A stretch of DNA of 64,000 nucleotides from Gammaproteobacteria bacterium HGW-Gammaproteobacteria-1 (GTDB lineage Bacteria > Pseudomonadota > Gammaproteobacteria > Thiohalomonadales > Thiohalomonadaceae): NCBI GenBank assembly GCA_002840095.1, contig PGZL01000002.1, forward strand, positions 217,872-281,871. The letters are read 5' to 3'. A model generated the notes under the pieces. It worked only from the letters and a program-made list of their open reading frames with translations. It ran no database searches and was not told the DNA's origin. This document shows positions 36,082 to 46,417 of this stretch, one piece after another (within the stretch, counting starts at the first letter, position 1; every line of letters starts with the position of its first letter). The position numbers and the translations under genes were made by a program.

Positions 36082-36531
36082 TCAGTTATTGTTCGCAGAA
36101 ATCTGTTGCAGCGCGGCAGTGAGCGCCAGTTCATAAACCATCGGTCCCAGACCGCTGATGACGCCGCGGGCCAGGTCGGAGAAATAGGAGTGCTTGCGGA
36201 ACGGCTCGCGCGCATGCACGTTGGACAGATGCACCTCGATGAACGGGATGGCAACTCCCGCCAGGGCATCGCGCAGCGCCACGCTGGTGTGGGTGTAGGC
36301 GGCCGGGTTGATGATGATGAAGGCGATGCCCTCGTCCCGCGCCCGGTGCACCCGCTGCACCAGTTCGTGTTCGGCGTTGCTCTGGAAACATTCAAGGGTG
36401 TGGCCCGCCGTCGTCGCCTGTTGCTGCAGACGGCTGTCGATCTCCGCCAGGGTGGCATGGCCGTAGTGCCCGGGTTCGCGCGTACCCAGCAGGTTCAGGT
36501 TGGGACCGTTCAATACCAGCAGCTTAGCCAT
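36082..36531 (-). CDS. aroQ: Type II 3-dehydroquinate dehydratase
   Basis: Shikimate-pathway enzyme of 149 residues. Active-site features: [19 protein letters not shown] (Tyr and Arg of the lid), [13 protein letters not shown], and [16 protein letters not shown]. It heads the aroQ-accB-accC operon, as in E. coli relatives. The 257-bp gap on its upstream side to the TlpA gene holds only a weak 63-residue frame that I do not call. Confidence 0.96.
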   Translation of the reverse strand: MAKLLVLNGPNLNLLGTREPGHYGHATLAEIDSRLQQQATTAGHTLECFQSNAEHELVQRVHRARDEGIAFIIINPAAYTHTSVALRDALAGVAIPFIEVHLSNVHAREPFRKHSYFSDLARGVISGLGPMVYELALTAALQQISANNN

Positions 36532-36788
36532 GGCGCTTCCTTGGGGGCGGTGGCGGGGTGCTTATTATGATTTTCCCGCCTGTTCACCGTCGTTTGTCCG
36601 CAGATTCCACAGGATACAGCAAGGTGGCGCGTAGTTCGGACGGGATACGGCGTGAGATTGTGCACGAGCCGGAGGGGTTTGTCTACGAAACGGGAGTTAA
36701 CGCAAGTTCACCGCAGTTCCGGGCAAGATTCGCCTATATGAAGCTGTGACGCGGTGCACAAGAAACATCATCCGGCCCCCCGCGGCGC

Positions 36789-37304
36789 CTACAGCAGGGG
36801 CAATACCGCCTGCTCGGCCTGGTCCAGGGTGATCTCGCTGCGGTGGGTATAGGCGACGCGCCCCTGGCGGTCGAGGATTACGGTGTAGGGCAGGGCTCCC
36901 ACCTTGTTGCCCAGGGTCTGCGCCAGTTCCAGGCCGCCTTCCTCGCCGATGAGGATGGGGAAGTTGATGCCCAGGCTGTCGGCGAAGACCTGGGCGTTGT
37001 CGCGGGTGTCGATGGTGATGCCGACCACGGTGAAGCCGCGGGCGGCATGCTTTTCCTGCAACTCCATCAGCGCCGGCATCTCCTTGCGGCAGGGCGGGCA
37101 CCAGGGGGCCCAGAAGTTGAGCAGCACCACCTGTCCCTGCCACTCGGTCAGTTGCCGCGGCTTGCCGTCCAGATCGGGGAAGTTGAACGCAATGGCTGCC
37201 GTGGCCTGGGGCGCGGGCGCGGCCGGCACGGCATTGGTTTCCGGGCCGCAACCGGCGACGAGCAGGGCGGCCCCCAGGGCCAGGATGGGCAACAGACGGT
37301 GCAT
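36789..37304 (-). CDS. TlpA/ResA-type thioredoxin lipoprotein
   Basis: Periplasmic thiol-disulfide protein of 171 residues with lipobox LVAGC (C19). The thioredoxin fold has C69-PP-C72 in NFWAPWCPPCRKEM and a cis-Pro in VGALPYTVILD. It probably reduces a periplasmic substrate with electrons from DsbD, encoded just upstream (124 bp) on the same strand. It could act in cytochrome c maturation; this is inferred. Confidence 0.88.
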   Translation of the reverse strand: MHRLLPILALGAALLVAGCGPETNAVPAAPAPQATAAIAFNFPDLDGKPRQLTEWQGQVVLLNFWAPWCPPCRKEMPALMELQEKHAARGFTVVGITIDTRDNAQVFADSLGINFPILIGEEGGLELAQTLGNKVGALPYTVILDRQGRVAYTHRSEITLDQAEQAVLPLL

Positions 37305-37330
37305 GAGTGGTTGTCTCTTGAAGAATAAAG

Positions 37331-37414
37331 TCGGACAAGATGAACAAGATGTTTACAGGATGAACAAGATGTTTTTGTCGTGTGAATCTTGCGTCATCTT
37401 GTTCATCCTGTCGC
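37331..37414. repeat. Nonamer hairpin element, GAACAAGAT family
   Basis: The left arm has GGACAAGAT, GAACAAGAT, GTTTACAGGAT, GAACAAGAT; the right arm (37385-37413) has ATCTTGCGT, CATCTTGTT, CATCCTGTC. The arms are reverse complements with a 9-bp period. It fills the gap between dsbD and the TlpA gene. Confidence 0.82.
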
Positions 37415-37428
37415 AATCCGCCATTGGG

Positions 37429-39675
37429 CTAACGCAGCGCCCGCTCGACGTGGGCGCGGAACTCTTCCGGCCCGGTGAAGCCGACGATGCGGAAGGACGG
37501 GCGTTCCTTGCCGTCGGCGCCGAAGAACAGCAGGCTGGGCGGGCCGATGAGCTTGAAGTGGCGCAGCATGGCCTGGTCGGCGTCGTCGTTGGCGGTGACG
37601 TCGGCCTTGAGCAGGATCGCGCCCGATAGCGCCTGGATCACGCCCGGATCGGAAAAGGTGTACTTGTCGAATTCCTTGCAGGAGACGCACCAGTCGGCAT
37701 AGAAGTCCAGCATCACCGGCTTGCCCTGAGCGGCGGCCGCCGCCACCTCCCGCTCCATGTCGGCCACCGTCTTGATCTTGCGGAACTCCAGCCTAGCCGC
37801 CTGCGCCGCACCGATGCCGCCGCCGAAGCCGACGCCGCGCAGCGGTTGCAGCGGGTCGTTGCCGCCGGCGCCGGCGCCGATGAGCAGCAGCGCGCCGTGG
37901 ATCAGCAGGGCCAGTCCCAGCCCCTTCCACAGCTTGCGCCAGCCCGAACTGCCTTCCTTCAGCGGCTCCAGGGCGCCCATGTAGATGGCGGAGATGATGA
38001 CGAGCAGGGCCCAGGCCAGCATGGTGACGAAGGCGGGCAGGATGCGTTCCAGCATCCACAGCGCCACCGCCAGCAGCATCACGCCGAATACCGCCTTGAT
38101 GGCATTCATCCAGCCGCCGGCGCGCGGCAGCAGCTTGCCCGCCGAGGTGCCGATGAGCAGCAGCGGCGCGCCCATGCCCAGAGACAGGGCAAACAGGGCG
38201 ACGAAGCCCAACACCGCGTCGCCGGTCTGGCCGATATATATGATCGCGCCCATCAGCGGCGGCGCCACACAGGGGCCGACGATGAGGGCCGACAGCAGGC
38301 CCATGATGGCCACGCCGATGAGGCTGCCGCCCTGCTGCTTGTTGGAGATTTCGCTCAGCTTGGTCTGCAGGGCCGAGGGCAGCTGCAATTCATAGAAGCC
38401 GAACATGGACAGGGCCAGCAGCACGAACACCACGCTGAAGCTGCCGAGCACCCATACGTTCTGGAACGCCGCCTGCAGGTTGGCACCGAACAGCCCCGCC
38501 AGCATGCCTGCGATCGCGTAGGTCAGCGCCATGGCCAGCACGTAGACCAGGGACATGACGAAGGCCTTGCGGGTGGTGAGGCCCGCGCCCTGGCCGACGA
38601 TGATGCTGGACAGGATGGGGATCATCGGGAACACGCAGGGGGTGAAGGCCAGCAGCAGGCCGAGGCCGAAGAAGGTGAGCACGGTGACCAGGCGGTTGTC
38701 GCCGGCCAGGGCGGCGGCCAGGGAATCCTGCTCCGATTGCGGCGCGGGCGTGGAGGTTGCCGCTGCCGCCGGGGCGGTGGCCGCGCTCACAGCGGCGGCG
38801 CCCGGAACCAGACTGATTTCCTTGCGGATGGGCGGATAGCAGATACCGGTCAGCTCGGCGCAGCCCTGATAGCTCACCAGCAGGGTGGCCGGGCCGCTGC
38901 CGGAGCGCTGCAAGGGGATGCGCACTTCCATGCCGTCGTGGAAGACGAAGATGCGGCCGAAGAATTCGTCGTTCTTCTCCTCGCCGGCCGGCACGGTATA
39001 GGCGCCGAGAGTGACGGCGCTGCCGTCCTTGAGCTGGAAGGAGAACTTGTCCCGATAGAGGTAATGGTGGGGGGCGATCTGCCAGCGCAGGGTGACCGCA
39101 TCCTGTGCGACGTCGGCATCGAAGCGGAAGGCCACATCCGGGTCCAGCACCTCGTCATCCTGGAAGGCGCCGCCCTGGGGCTGCTGCAACTGGGCCAGGG
39201 ATTTGGCGGGGGCCGCGGCGGGAACGGCGGCGGCGCGCGTCGGCAGGCTGATTTGTATCGTGGTGCGCTGCGGCGGGTAGCACACGCCGATCTCGGCGCA
39301 GCCCTGGGAACCGACGGTCAGATCGAAGCTGGCGGGTGCGGCGGCGCCGCGGATAACCGGGATGTCGACCGTGATACGGCCGTGGAAGATTTCCACCTGG
39401 CCGAAGAACTCGTCCTGCTTGACCTTGCCGGCGGGGAAAACCGGCGCGCCGAGGTTGATGCCGTCGGTCTTGGTGCTGAAGCTGAAGCGCTCCTTATATA
39501 AATAGTAGCCCGGCGCGATGTTCCACTCGGCGCGCACGGTGGCGGCGTCGAGGGCGGTGACCTTGAGCTGGAAGGCCTGCTCCGGCGGCAGCAGGTCGTC
39601 GTCTTCCGCCGCCACCGTCACGGCGGACAGGGTCAGGACCAGCAGGGCAAACCATAGCTTCAGCGCAGTTCTCAT
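37429..39675 (-). CDS. dsbD: Thiol:disulfide interchange protein DsbD with duplicated N-terminal domain
   Basis: Transfers electrons from cytoplasmic thioredoxin to periplasmic proteins. At 748 residues it is about 150-180 longer than typical DsbD. Reason: two N-terminal nDsbD immunoglobulin-like domains, each with a Cys pair (C126/C132 in QGCAEIGVCYPP and C272/C279 in QGCAELTGICYPP). The central TM domain has FTPCVFPMIP and VGPCVAPP, and the C-terminal thioredoxin domain has YADWCVSCKEF. The ATGA overlap with cutA shows translational coupling. Confidence 0.94.
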   Translation of the reverse strand: MRTALKLWFALLVLTLSAVTVAAEDDDLLPPEQAFQLKVTALDAATVRAEWNIAPGYYLYKERFSFSTKTDGINLGAPVFPAGKVKQDEFFGQVEIFHGRITVDIPVIRGAAAPASFDLTVGSQGCAEIGVCYPPQRTTIQISLPTRAAAVPAAAPAKSLAQLQQPQGGAFQDDEVLDPDVAFRFDADVAQDAVTLRWQIAPHHYLYRDKFSFQLKDGSAVTLGAYTVPAGEEKNDEFFGRIFVFHDGMEVRIPLQRSGSGPATLLVSYQGCAELTGICYPPIRKEISLVPGAAAVSAATAPAAAATSTPAPQSEQDSLAAALAGDNRLVTVLTFFGLGLLLAFTPCVFPMIPILSSIIVGQGAGLTTRKAFVMSLVYVLAMALTYAIAGMLAGLFGANLQAAFQNVWVLGSFSVVFVLLALSMFGFYELQLPSALQTKLSEISNKQQGGSLIGVAIMGLLSALIVGPCVAPPLMGAIIYIGQTGDAVLGFVALFALSLGMGAPLLLIGTSAGKLLPRAGGWMNAIKAVFGVMLLAVALWMLERILPAFVTMLAWALLVIISAIYMGALEPLKEGSSGWRKLWKGLGLALLIHGALLLIGAGAGGNDPLQPLRGVGFGGGIGAAQAARLEFRKIKTVADMEREVAAAAAQGKPVMLDFYADWCVSCKEFDKYTFSDPGVIQALSGAILLKADVTANDDADQAMLRHFKLIGPPSLLFFGADGKERPSFRIVGFTGPEEFRAHVERALR

Positions 39676-39995
39676 TCGTTGTTTTCCGTTTGGTGGTTTA
39701 TCCAGTCGAGATAGGCAGGCAGACCCGCGCTCAGTGGGACAGCGATGATCTCCGGCAGTTCATACGGGTGGTGGCGGCGCAGGGTCTGTTCCAGCGCGGC
39801 GTAGCGTTCGGCGCGGGTCTTGATCTGGAGCAGGCACTCCGTGTCCTGCTGCAACTCGCCCTGCCACTCATAGACCGAGTGGACCGTGGGCACGATGTTG
39901 ACGCAGGCCGCGAGCCGGTCACGCACCAGGCGCTGCGCCAGATCGCGGGCGCAGTCGAGGTCGGGACAGGTGCAGAAAACGAGGTAGTGCTGCAT
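39672..39995 (-). CDS. cutA: Divalent-cation tolerance protein CutA
   Basis: Trimeric PII-like protein of 107 residues. ACVNIVPTVHSVYEWQGELQ and HHPYELPEIIAVPL are the family signatures. The start at 39995 (MQHYLVFCTCPDLD) fits; an upstream extension is not conserved. It is coupled to dsbD as in E. coli (cutA-dsbD). Confidence 0.94.
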   Translation of the reverse strand: MQHYLVFCTCPDLDCARDLAQRLVRDRLAACVNIVPTVHSVYEWQGELQQDTECLLQIKTRAERYAALEQTLRRHHPYELPEIIAVPLSAGLPAYLDWINHQTENNE

Positions 39996-40157
39996 CGGTG
40001 CAAGATATCGGATTCGCCGCCGCGGCGCATCATCAGGCATAATCGGAACGGTGTTAAGCCGTTGTGGTCCTAAGGAAACGCAGTATTTTCCCCGTGCTGA
40101 CAAACCGGAGCCATCCCGGTCACCTTTCAGGTCCAACATCCCCGTCGAGATATAAAG

Positions 40158-40610
40158 ATGCCCCTGCTCCGCTTTTTATTCCTGTTGCTGCTGTTGCTGC
40201 CCGTCGCCGAGATCTATCTGTTGATCCAGGTGGGCGGCGTGATCGGCGCGATCCCGACCATCGCCCTGGTGGTCTTCACCGCCGTACTGGGCACCCTGCT
40301 GCTGCGGCATCAGGGCCTCGCCGTGCTGAACCGGGTACAGGCCATGGTGCAGCGGGGCGAGACGCCCACGGTGGCCATGCTGGAGGGGCTGGTGATCCTG
40401 GTTTCGGGGCTGATGCTGCTGCTGCCGGGTTTTGTTACCGACGTCCTGGGACTGCTCGGGCTGGTCCCGCCGCTGCGCCAGGCCCTGATCGTCGCGGTGC
40501 TGCGCCGCGGCTTTCCCCGGCCCCCGTCCGGTCCGGCTTCCGGCCCCACCCCCGGGCGCCGCTCCGGCCCGGCCACCCTGGAAGGGCAGTACACCCGGGA
40601 AGACGACTGA
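40158..40610 (+). CDS. fxsA: FxsA family membrane protein
   Basis: Membrane protein of 150 residues with hydrophobic helices near 3-22, 30-48 and 70-100, followed by a Pro/Gly/Arg-rich tail. LPVAEIYLLIQVGGVIGAIPT matches FxsA, which in E. coli counteracts F-plasmid exclusion of phage T7; the cellular role is unknown. It is divergent from cutA-dsbD. Confidence 0.9.
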   Translation: MPLLRFLFLLLLLLPVAEIYLLIQVGGVIGAIPTIALVVFTAVLGTLLLRHQGLAVLNRVQAMVQRGETPTVAMLEGLVILVSGLMLLLPGFVTDVLGLLGLVPPLRQALIVAVLRRGFPRPPSGPASGPTPGRRSGPATLEGQYTREDD

Positions 40611-40736
40611 TATCGGCCCTGTTGATGGTAAGGGTATTTGTTGTTAATAATATCCTTATATTGTTGCCTTTCCCGTCAACCCCGCATTTTCCAAGACCAG
40701 GCCGTCTCGAAAATCGGACTTCCAGGATCTCCGTCT

Positions 40737-43112
40737 ATGAGACTTTCGGGTCGCATTGGTTTGTTCTTTGCGTGCGTGTTGTCTGCTGCGGTGCTGTTGA
40801 GTGCCTGTGGTGGCGGTGGAGCGGGCGGCAGTTCTCCCGCTCCCAGCCCCCAGGCATCTGTGGCTCCCGCCACCGGTTGGGCCAACGTCAAGATGGGCGG
40901 CGGCGGTTACGTCCCCGGCGTCATTTACCACCCGACCGTGGCCAACCTGCGCTATGCCCGGACGGATATGGCCGGTGTGTACCGCTGGGACGGCGGCGCA
41001 TCCAAATGGACGGCGCTCACCGATGGCTTTTCCCGTCCGGAAGGCCGCCACCAGGGCGCCGAGAGCATGGCCGTCGATCCGACCGATGCCGACAAGGTCT
41101 ACATGACGACGAGCCAGTACGTGACTAGCGGCAACGGCCGCTTCTCTTACTCGTCGGACCGGGGCAACACCTGGACCCACGTCGATCTACCCTTTCCGGT
41201 CGGCTCGAACAACCAGGGCCGGGGGATCGGCGAACGGCTGATGGTTGACCCCAATCTCCCCTCGACGCTGTTCTATGCCTCACGCACGGCGGGGCTGTGG
41301 AAGAGCGCGGATTACGGCTTGAACTGGAATCAGGTCACCTCGTTCTCTCCCTATGTAATGAACGCCACCGACATCACCGACTCCAACGGGGGCAGTCCCG
41401 TCGGCGTGGAATTCGTGGTGTTCGACGTCACGGTGCCGACGACGGGCTTCACGCCCTCGGGTAGCGCCACCCAGACCATTTACGTCGGCGTCGCCCCCGA
41501 CTACAAGGGCCTCGCGGGCCTCGGGTTCTACCTCTACAAGTCGACCGACGGCGGCGCCAGCTGGACCGGGATCGCGATTCCCGCCGCCGTGACGACGGCC
41601 ATCACAGGCAATCTTCATATTCCGCACCTGGCCCGGGCCGACGACGGCATGCTCTATGTGCCTTTCAGCTCCAGCTCGGGGCCGGGTAGTTCTGCACCGT
41701 CGATGCTTTACAAGTTCGACGGTGGCACGACTTGGACCAAACTGATCGCGTCCGGTGAAGGCGGCTACTACGGCGGCATCGGCGGCCTGTCGGTTCATGG
41801 CAGCGGCGCGACGACTAAAATCGTCTTTGGCGTCCCCGGCACCTGGGGGAGTGCCGGCTATGTTCAGATCGCCATGCGCTCCGCCGACGGCGGGCAGACC
41901 TGGAGCGAGATCGGCCGCTCGGGCGACCTTGACGGAACCACGAACTATCACGACGCAAGCGGAACCACTGGTGAGTTCCACCCGAGTTACTGGGGCTGGA
42001 TCGACGACCTGGATATCGATCCCTTCAATCCGGATCATGTCTCCTATGTGTTCGGCGGCGGCGTCTGGTCGACCAGCGAGGCCTTCTCGACGGATACGCC
42101 ACACTGGACCTTCGACGTCACCGGCATCGAGGAGATGGTGAATCTCGACATGGCGGTGCCGCCCCCGGGTGCTTCCTACCTGCTGGCCAGTGCGCACGGC
42201 GACACCGGTCTCTATGTCCATACCTCCCTGACGACCGGGGCGACCCGGTCGCCACCCTTGGGGGACGGCAATGGCACCGGCATCGACATGGCCTGGAACA
42301 ACCCGGCCTTCATCGCCGCCGTAGGAACCTTTGGCAGCACCTCCGATGGTGCCTGGTCCTCCGACTCCGGCGTCACCTGGACGATATTCCCGACCCTGCC
42401 GCCGACCGCATCGGCTTCCGGTGACGGCTCCGGCGTGGCGGTGACCGCCGACGGTGCCAACGTGATCTGGGCGATCGCCGGTCAGGTTCCGTATTACACC
42501 ACCGACAACGGAACCACCTGGAATGCCACCGATCTCCCGGCCCCGAATGGGTCCTATCACATCGCCGCCGACCGCAAGAACCCGCTCAAGGTCTATGCCT
42601 ACGACAATGGGGGTAACTGGTGGGATCGCTGGGCTTTCCCCACGAATGGAAGAATCTACTATTCGACCGATGGCGGGCACACCTACACCGCCAGTGCGCA
42701 GACCTGGCTTCCCAACGGCTTCAGCGTCACTGATCTGGCGGTCAACCCCTACACCGAGGGCGATATCTGGCTGGCCGATGCGGACAACCTGTGGCATTCC
42801 GTCGACTCCGGACTCACCTGGACCAGGCTGGATGCCATGGCAACGGTAGGGGCGGAATACACGAGTTTCCATGGCGCCATCAAGGTGGCATTGGGTAAGC
42901 CTGCCAATGGCTCCAGCTACTCGGCGGCCGTCTACCTGATCGGCACCATCAACGGCACAGACGGGGTTTATCGATCCGACGACGAGGGCATCACCTGGAC
43001 CCGCATCGACGACGACGACCATCGCTACGGCGGCGTGTCAGGGATCGTCGCCGACACCAGCGTCTACGGCCGGGTGTTCCTGGCGGGGCGGGGGATGGAC
43101 TACAACTACTGA
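40737..43112 (+). CDS. GH74-like xyloglucanase-type lipoprotein with Asp-box repeats
   Basis: Surface-bound beta-propeller protein of 791 residues with lipobox LLSAC (C24). The sequence after the linker (WANVKMGGGGYVPGVIYHP, LRYARTDMAGVYRWDGG) closely resembles GH74 endo-xyloglucanases, with D77 at the usual catalytic base position and D423/D424 (WGWIDDLDIDPFNPDHV) as candidate acid. At least eight Asp-boxes follow (SSDRGNTW, STDGGASW, SADGGQTW, SSDSGVTW, TTDNGTTW, STDGGHTY, SVDSGLTW, SDDEGITW). The activity is predicted, not shown. Confidence 0.82.
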   Translation: MRLSGRIGLFFACVLSAAVLLSACGGGGAGGSSPAPSPQASVAPATGWANVKMGGGGYVPGVIYHPTVANLRYARTDMAGVYRWDGGASKWTALTDGFSRPEGRHQGAESMAVDPTDADKVYMTTSQYVTSGNGRFSYSSDRGNTWTHVDLPFPVGSNNQGRGIGERLMVDPNLPSTLFYASRTAGLWKSADYGLNWNQVTSFSPYVMNATDITDSNGGSPVGVEFVVFDVTVPTTGFTPSGSATQTIYVGVAPDYKGLAGLGFYLYKSTDGGASWTGIAIPAAVTTAITGNLHIPHLARADDGMLYVPFSSSSGPGSSAPSMLYKFDGGTTWTKLIASGEGGYYGGIGGLSVHGSGATTKIVFGVPGTWGSAGYVQIAMRSADGGQTWSEIGRSGDLDGTTNYHDASGTTGEFHPSYWGWIDDLDIDPFNPDHVSYVFGGGVWSTSEAFSTDTPHWTFDVTGIEEMVNLDMAVPPPGASYLLASAHGDTGLYVHTSLTTGATRSPPLGDGNGTGIDMAWNNPAFIAAVGTFGSTSDGAWSSDSGVTWTIFPTLPPTASASGDGSGVAVTADGANVIWAIAGQVPYYTTDNGTTWNATDLPAPNGSYHIAADRKNPLKVYAYDNGGNWWDRWAFPTNGRIYYSTDGGHTYTASAQTWLPNGFSVTDLAVNPYTEGDIWLADADNLWHSVDSGLTWTRLDAMATVGAEYTSFHGAIKVALGKPANGSSYSAAVYLIGTINGTDGVYRSDDEGITWTRIDDDDHRYGGVSGIVADTSVYGRVFLAGRGMDYNY

Positions 43113-43181
43113 GTCGGCTTTGCCGTTAACCGGCCATCAAATCGACAGGGGCTGCCACCAGCTTTAATGGCGGCCCGCCCC

Positions 43182-43209
43182 TTGACTCTCCCCAACTCGC
43201 CATTATTAT
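43182..43209 (+). promoter_or_regulatory. Sigma-70 promoter of groES-groEL
   Basis: TTGACT (43182-43187), 16-bp spacer, TATTAT (43204-43209). The CIRCE operator begins at the last base of the -10 box and would cover the transcription start. Confidence 0.65.
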
Positions 43210-43235
43210 TAGCACTCACCTGCGGTGAGTGCTAA
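43209..43235. promoter_or_regulatory. CIRCE operator (HrcA binding site)
   Basis: TTAGCACTC-N9-GAGTGCTAA, a perfect match to the CIRCE consensus, 86 bp before groES. Implies HrcA repression of groESL at normal temperature; hrcA itself is not in the window. Confidence 0.96.
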
Positions 43236-43320
43236 CGGCACTCGCCGCGCGTTTCCGCACCGAGCGCCCCCGGCGCCGGTGTTTTAAATAAAAATCATCA
43301 GCTTAAGAGGGTAATTGAGA

Positions 43321-43611
43321 ATGAAGATTCGTCCCCTGCATGATCGCGTGATCGTTCGTCGCAAGGAAGAGGAACGCACCACCGCCGGTGGCATCGTCAT
43401 CCCCGATTCCGCCACCGAGAAGCCCGTCCAGGGTGAAGTGCTGGCCGTAGGCAAGGGCAAGATCCTGGATAACGGCGAAGTCCGTGCCCTGGACGTGAAG
43501 GTGGGTGACCGCGTGCTGTTCGGCAAATACGCCGGTACCGAGGTCAAGGTCGACAGCGAGACCCTGCTGGTCATGCGCGAAGAAGACCTGATGGGCGTGA
43601 TCGAAGGCTAA
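43321..43611 (+). CDS. groES: Co-chaperonin GroES
   Basis: Heptameric lid of the GroEL chaperonin. The 96-residue protein starts [18 protein letters not shown]; the mobile loop is [15 protein letters not shown]. The ATG at 43321 is preferred to an in-frame TTG 6 bp upstream. Groups with groEL under the CIRCE promoter. Confidence 0.97.
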   Translation: MKIRPLHDRVIVRRKEEERTTAGGIVIPDSATEKPVQGEVLAVGKGKILDNGEVRALDVKVGDRVLFGKYAGTEVKVDSETLLVMREEDLMGVIEG

Positions 43612-45312
<1,701 letters not shown>

Positions 45313-45333
45313 GCCCACCGCGCTCCGCGCCTG

Positions 45334-45367
45334 AAAAAGCCCCGCCGGGAAACCGGTGGGGCTTTTT
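45334..45367 (+). terminator. Rho-independent terminator after groEL
   Basis: AAAAAGCCCCGCCGG / CCGGTGGGGCTTTTTT stem with GAAA loop and T-run. Confidence 0.92.
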
Positions 45368-45404
45368 TATTGGGGAACTTTGCGAGCGGAGTGGGTCATC
45401 GATT

Positions 45405-45530
45405 CAAGGTTCAAGGCTCAAGGTTCAAGGCTCAAGGTTCAAGGTTCAAGGTTCAAGGTTCAAGGCTCAAGGCTCAAGGCTCAAGGCTCAAGGCTCAAGG
45501 CTCAAGGCTCAAGGCTCAAGGCTCAAGGTT
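45405..45530. repeat. Tandem array of 18 CAAGGYT heptamers
   Basis: Exactly 18 head-to-tail copies of a 7-bp unit, each CAAGGTT or CAAGGCT. The T/C position reads T C T C T T T T C C C C C C C C C T in order. There are no other substitutions and no spacers. It lies between the groEL terminator and the convergent anti-sigma gene. An ORF through it is repeat translation. Confidence 0.95.
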
Positions 45531-45589
45531 GACAACCGAAATAGCGGGACAAATTCATTTTTGAATTTTGAAAGTACTTTCCTAGAAAC

Positions 45590-45625
45590 AAAAAGCCCCG
45601 CTCGGCACACACCGGCGGGGCTTTC
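45590..45625 (-). terminator. Terminator after the anti-sigma gene
   Basis: AAAAGCCCCGC...GCGGGGCTTT stem; on the minus strand it ends in a T-run. It serves the sigma/anti-sigma transcript. Confidence 0.8.
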
Positions 45626-45632
45626 TGTTTTT

Positions 45633-45668
45633 TAACTTGCGACTTGTATCTTGAAACTTGTATCTGCC
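45633..45668. repeat. Single arm of the CAAG heptamer family
   Basis: ACTTGCG, ACTTGTATCTTGAAACTTGT heptamer arm between the terminator and the anti-sigma stop codon, without a visible partner arm. The sequence is nearly identical to the right arm at 23907-23935. Confidence 0.6.
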
Positions 45669-45670
45669 TT

Positions 45671-46417
45671 TCAGACTTTTACGTACAGCCAGCCTTCCTG
45701 CAGCCGATCCACCACCCGCTCCAGGGCGGACTTGGTGGTGCTCACATTGGGCAGCAGGCGGGTGTCGATGCCCTGTTCCTCCAGCCAGCGCATGGTGTTG
45801 GCGCAGGCCATTATGGTCAGGTTGTCGTAATTGCTGATCAGCTCCTGGGTGCGCTGCGGATAGGGCGATACCCCGGAACGCAGCAGGGCCAGGCCCTCGC
45901 CGTTGGCCACCACTTCCAGCTTGATGGGCAGGCCGCGCTCGCGGTAGCTGCTGAGCAGGGTCTCCACTTCGTCCAGGGCGTAACGCAGCTTGCCGGCATC
46001 GTTGGTGGTGACGTGCAGGATCACGTTCTGCTGCATGCCCTGGGCGGAGAGCAGCTGCACCGTCTGGAAGGCATCCAGGTCCTGGCGCTGGTAGGCGGCC
46101 TGCTCCGGCAGCGCCGTTTTCTCGGCCTGCGGTCCGTTGGCGAACCAGCCGGCCAGGGCACCCACCGCCAATAGCACGGAGGCGGCGGCGGCATCGGTGA
46201 TGCGCCAGCGGCGGCGCGGTGCCGGGCGCGCGGGCGCGGCCGGCGGCTCGGCATAGGCGTAACGCACCATGTCGCGCATGCGGCGGATTTCGCACACCTT
46301 GCGGCTCATGTTCTCGTCGTGCTTGAGCTCCGCGAAGATCTGCTCCTGCTCCTCGGGGCCGAGCTGGCCGTCGACGAAGGCATGCAACTGTTCATCGGAG
46401 ATGTGTTGACTAGTCAT
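45671..46417 (-). CDS. Predicted transmembrane anti-sigma factor fused to a DsrE-like domain
   Basis: Protein of 248 residues. The cytoplasmic N-terminus (HISDEQLHAFVDGQLGPEEQ) resembles anti-sigma factors, but the zinc-type HxxxCxxC motif is not present. One TM helix lies at about 75-93. The periplasmic C-terminus (about 115-248) resembles DsrE/DsrF-like proteins: ANGEGLALL, then C205 in IMACANTMRWLEEQGID, the position of the conserved DsrE cysteine. The ATGA overlap with the sigma gene supports a regulatory pair. Sulfur sensing is a guess. Confidence 0.75.
   Translation of the reverse strand: MTSQHISDEQLHAFVDGQLGPEEQEQIFAELKHDENMSRKVCEIRRMRDMVRYAYAEPPAAPARPAPRRRWRITDAAAASVLLAVGALAGWFANGPQAEKTALPEQAAYQRQDLDAFQTVQLLSAQGMQQNVILHVTTNDAGKLRYALDEVETLLSSYRERGLPIKLEVVANGEGLALLRSGVSPYPQRTQELISNYDNLTIMACANTMRWLEEQGIDTRLLPNVSTTKSALERVVDRLQEGWLYVKV

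Noticed and set aside
36558-36749. A 63-residue plus-strand ORF in the aroQ-TlpA gap
   Set aside because: No motif, poor start context, and codon use unlike neighbours.
45405-45530. CRISPR array
   Set aside because: The 7-bp units are directly adjacent without spacers, and no cas genes are present.
45370-45564. A 64-residue ORF of repeated VQGSRFKAQGSRLK units
   Set aside because: It is just the translation of the CAAGGYT array; the period of 7 is not a codon multiple, and no ribosome-binding site is seen.
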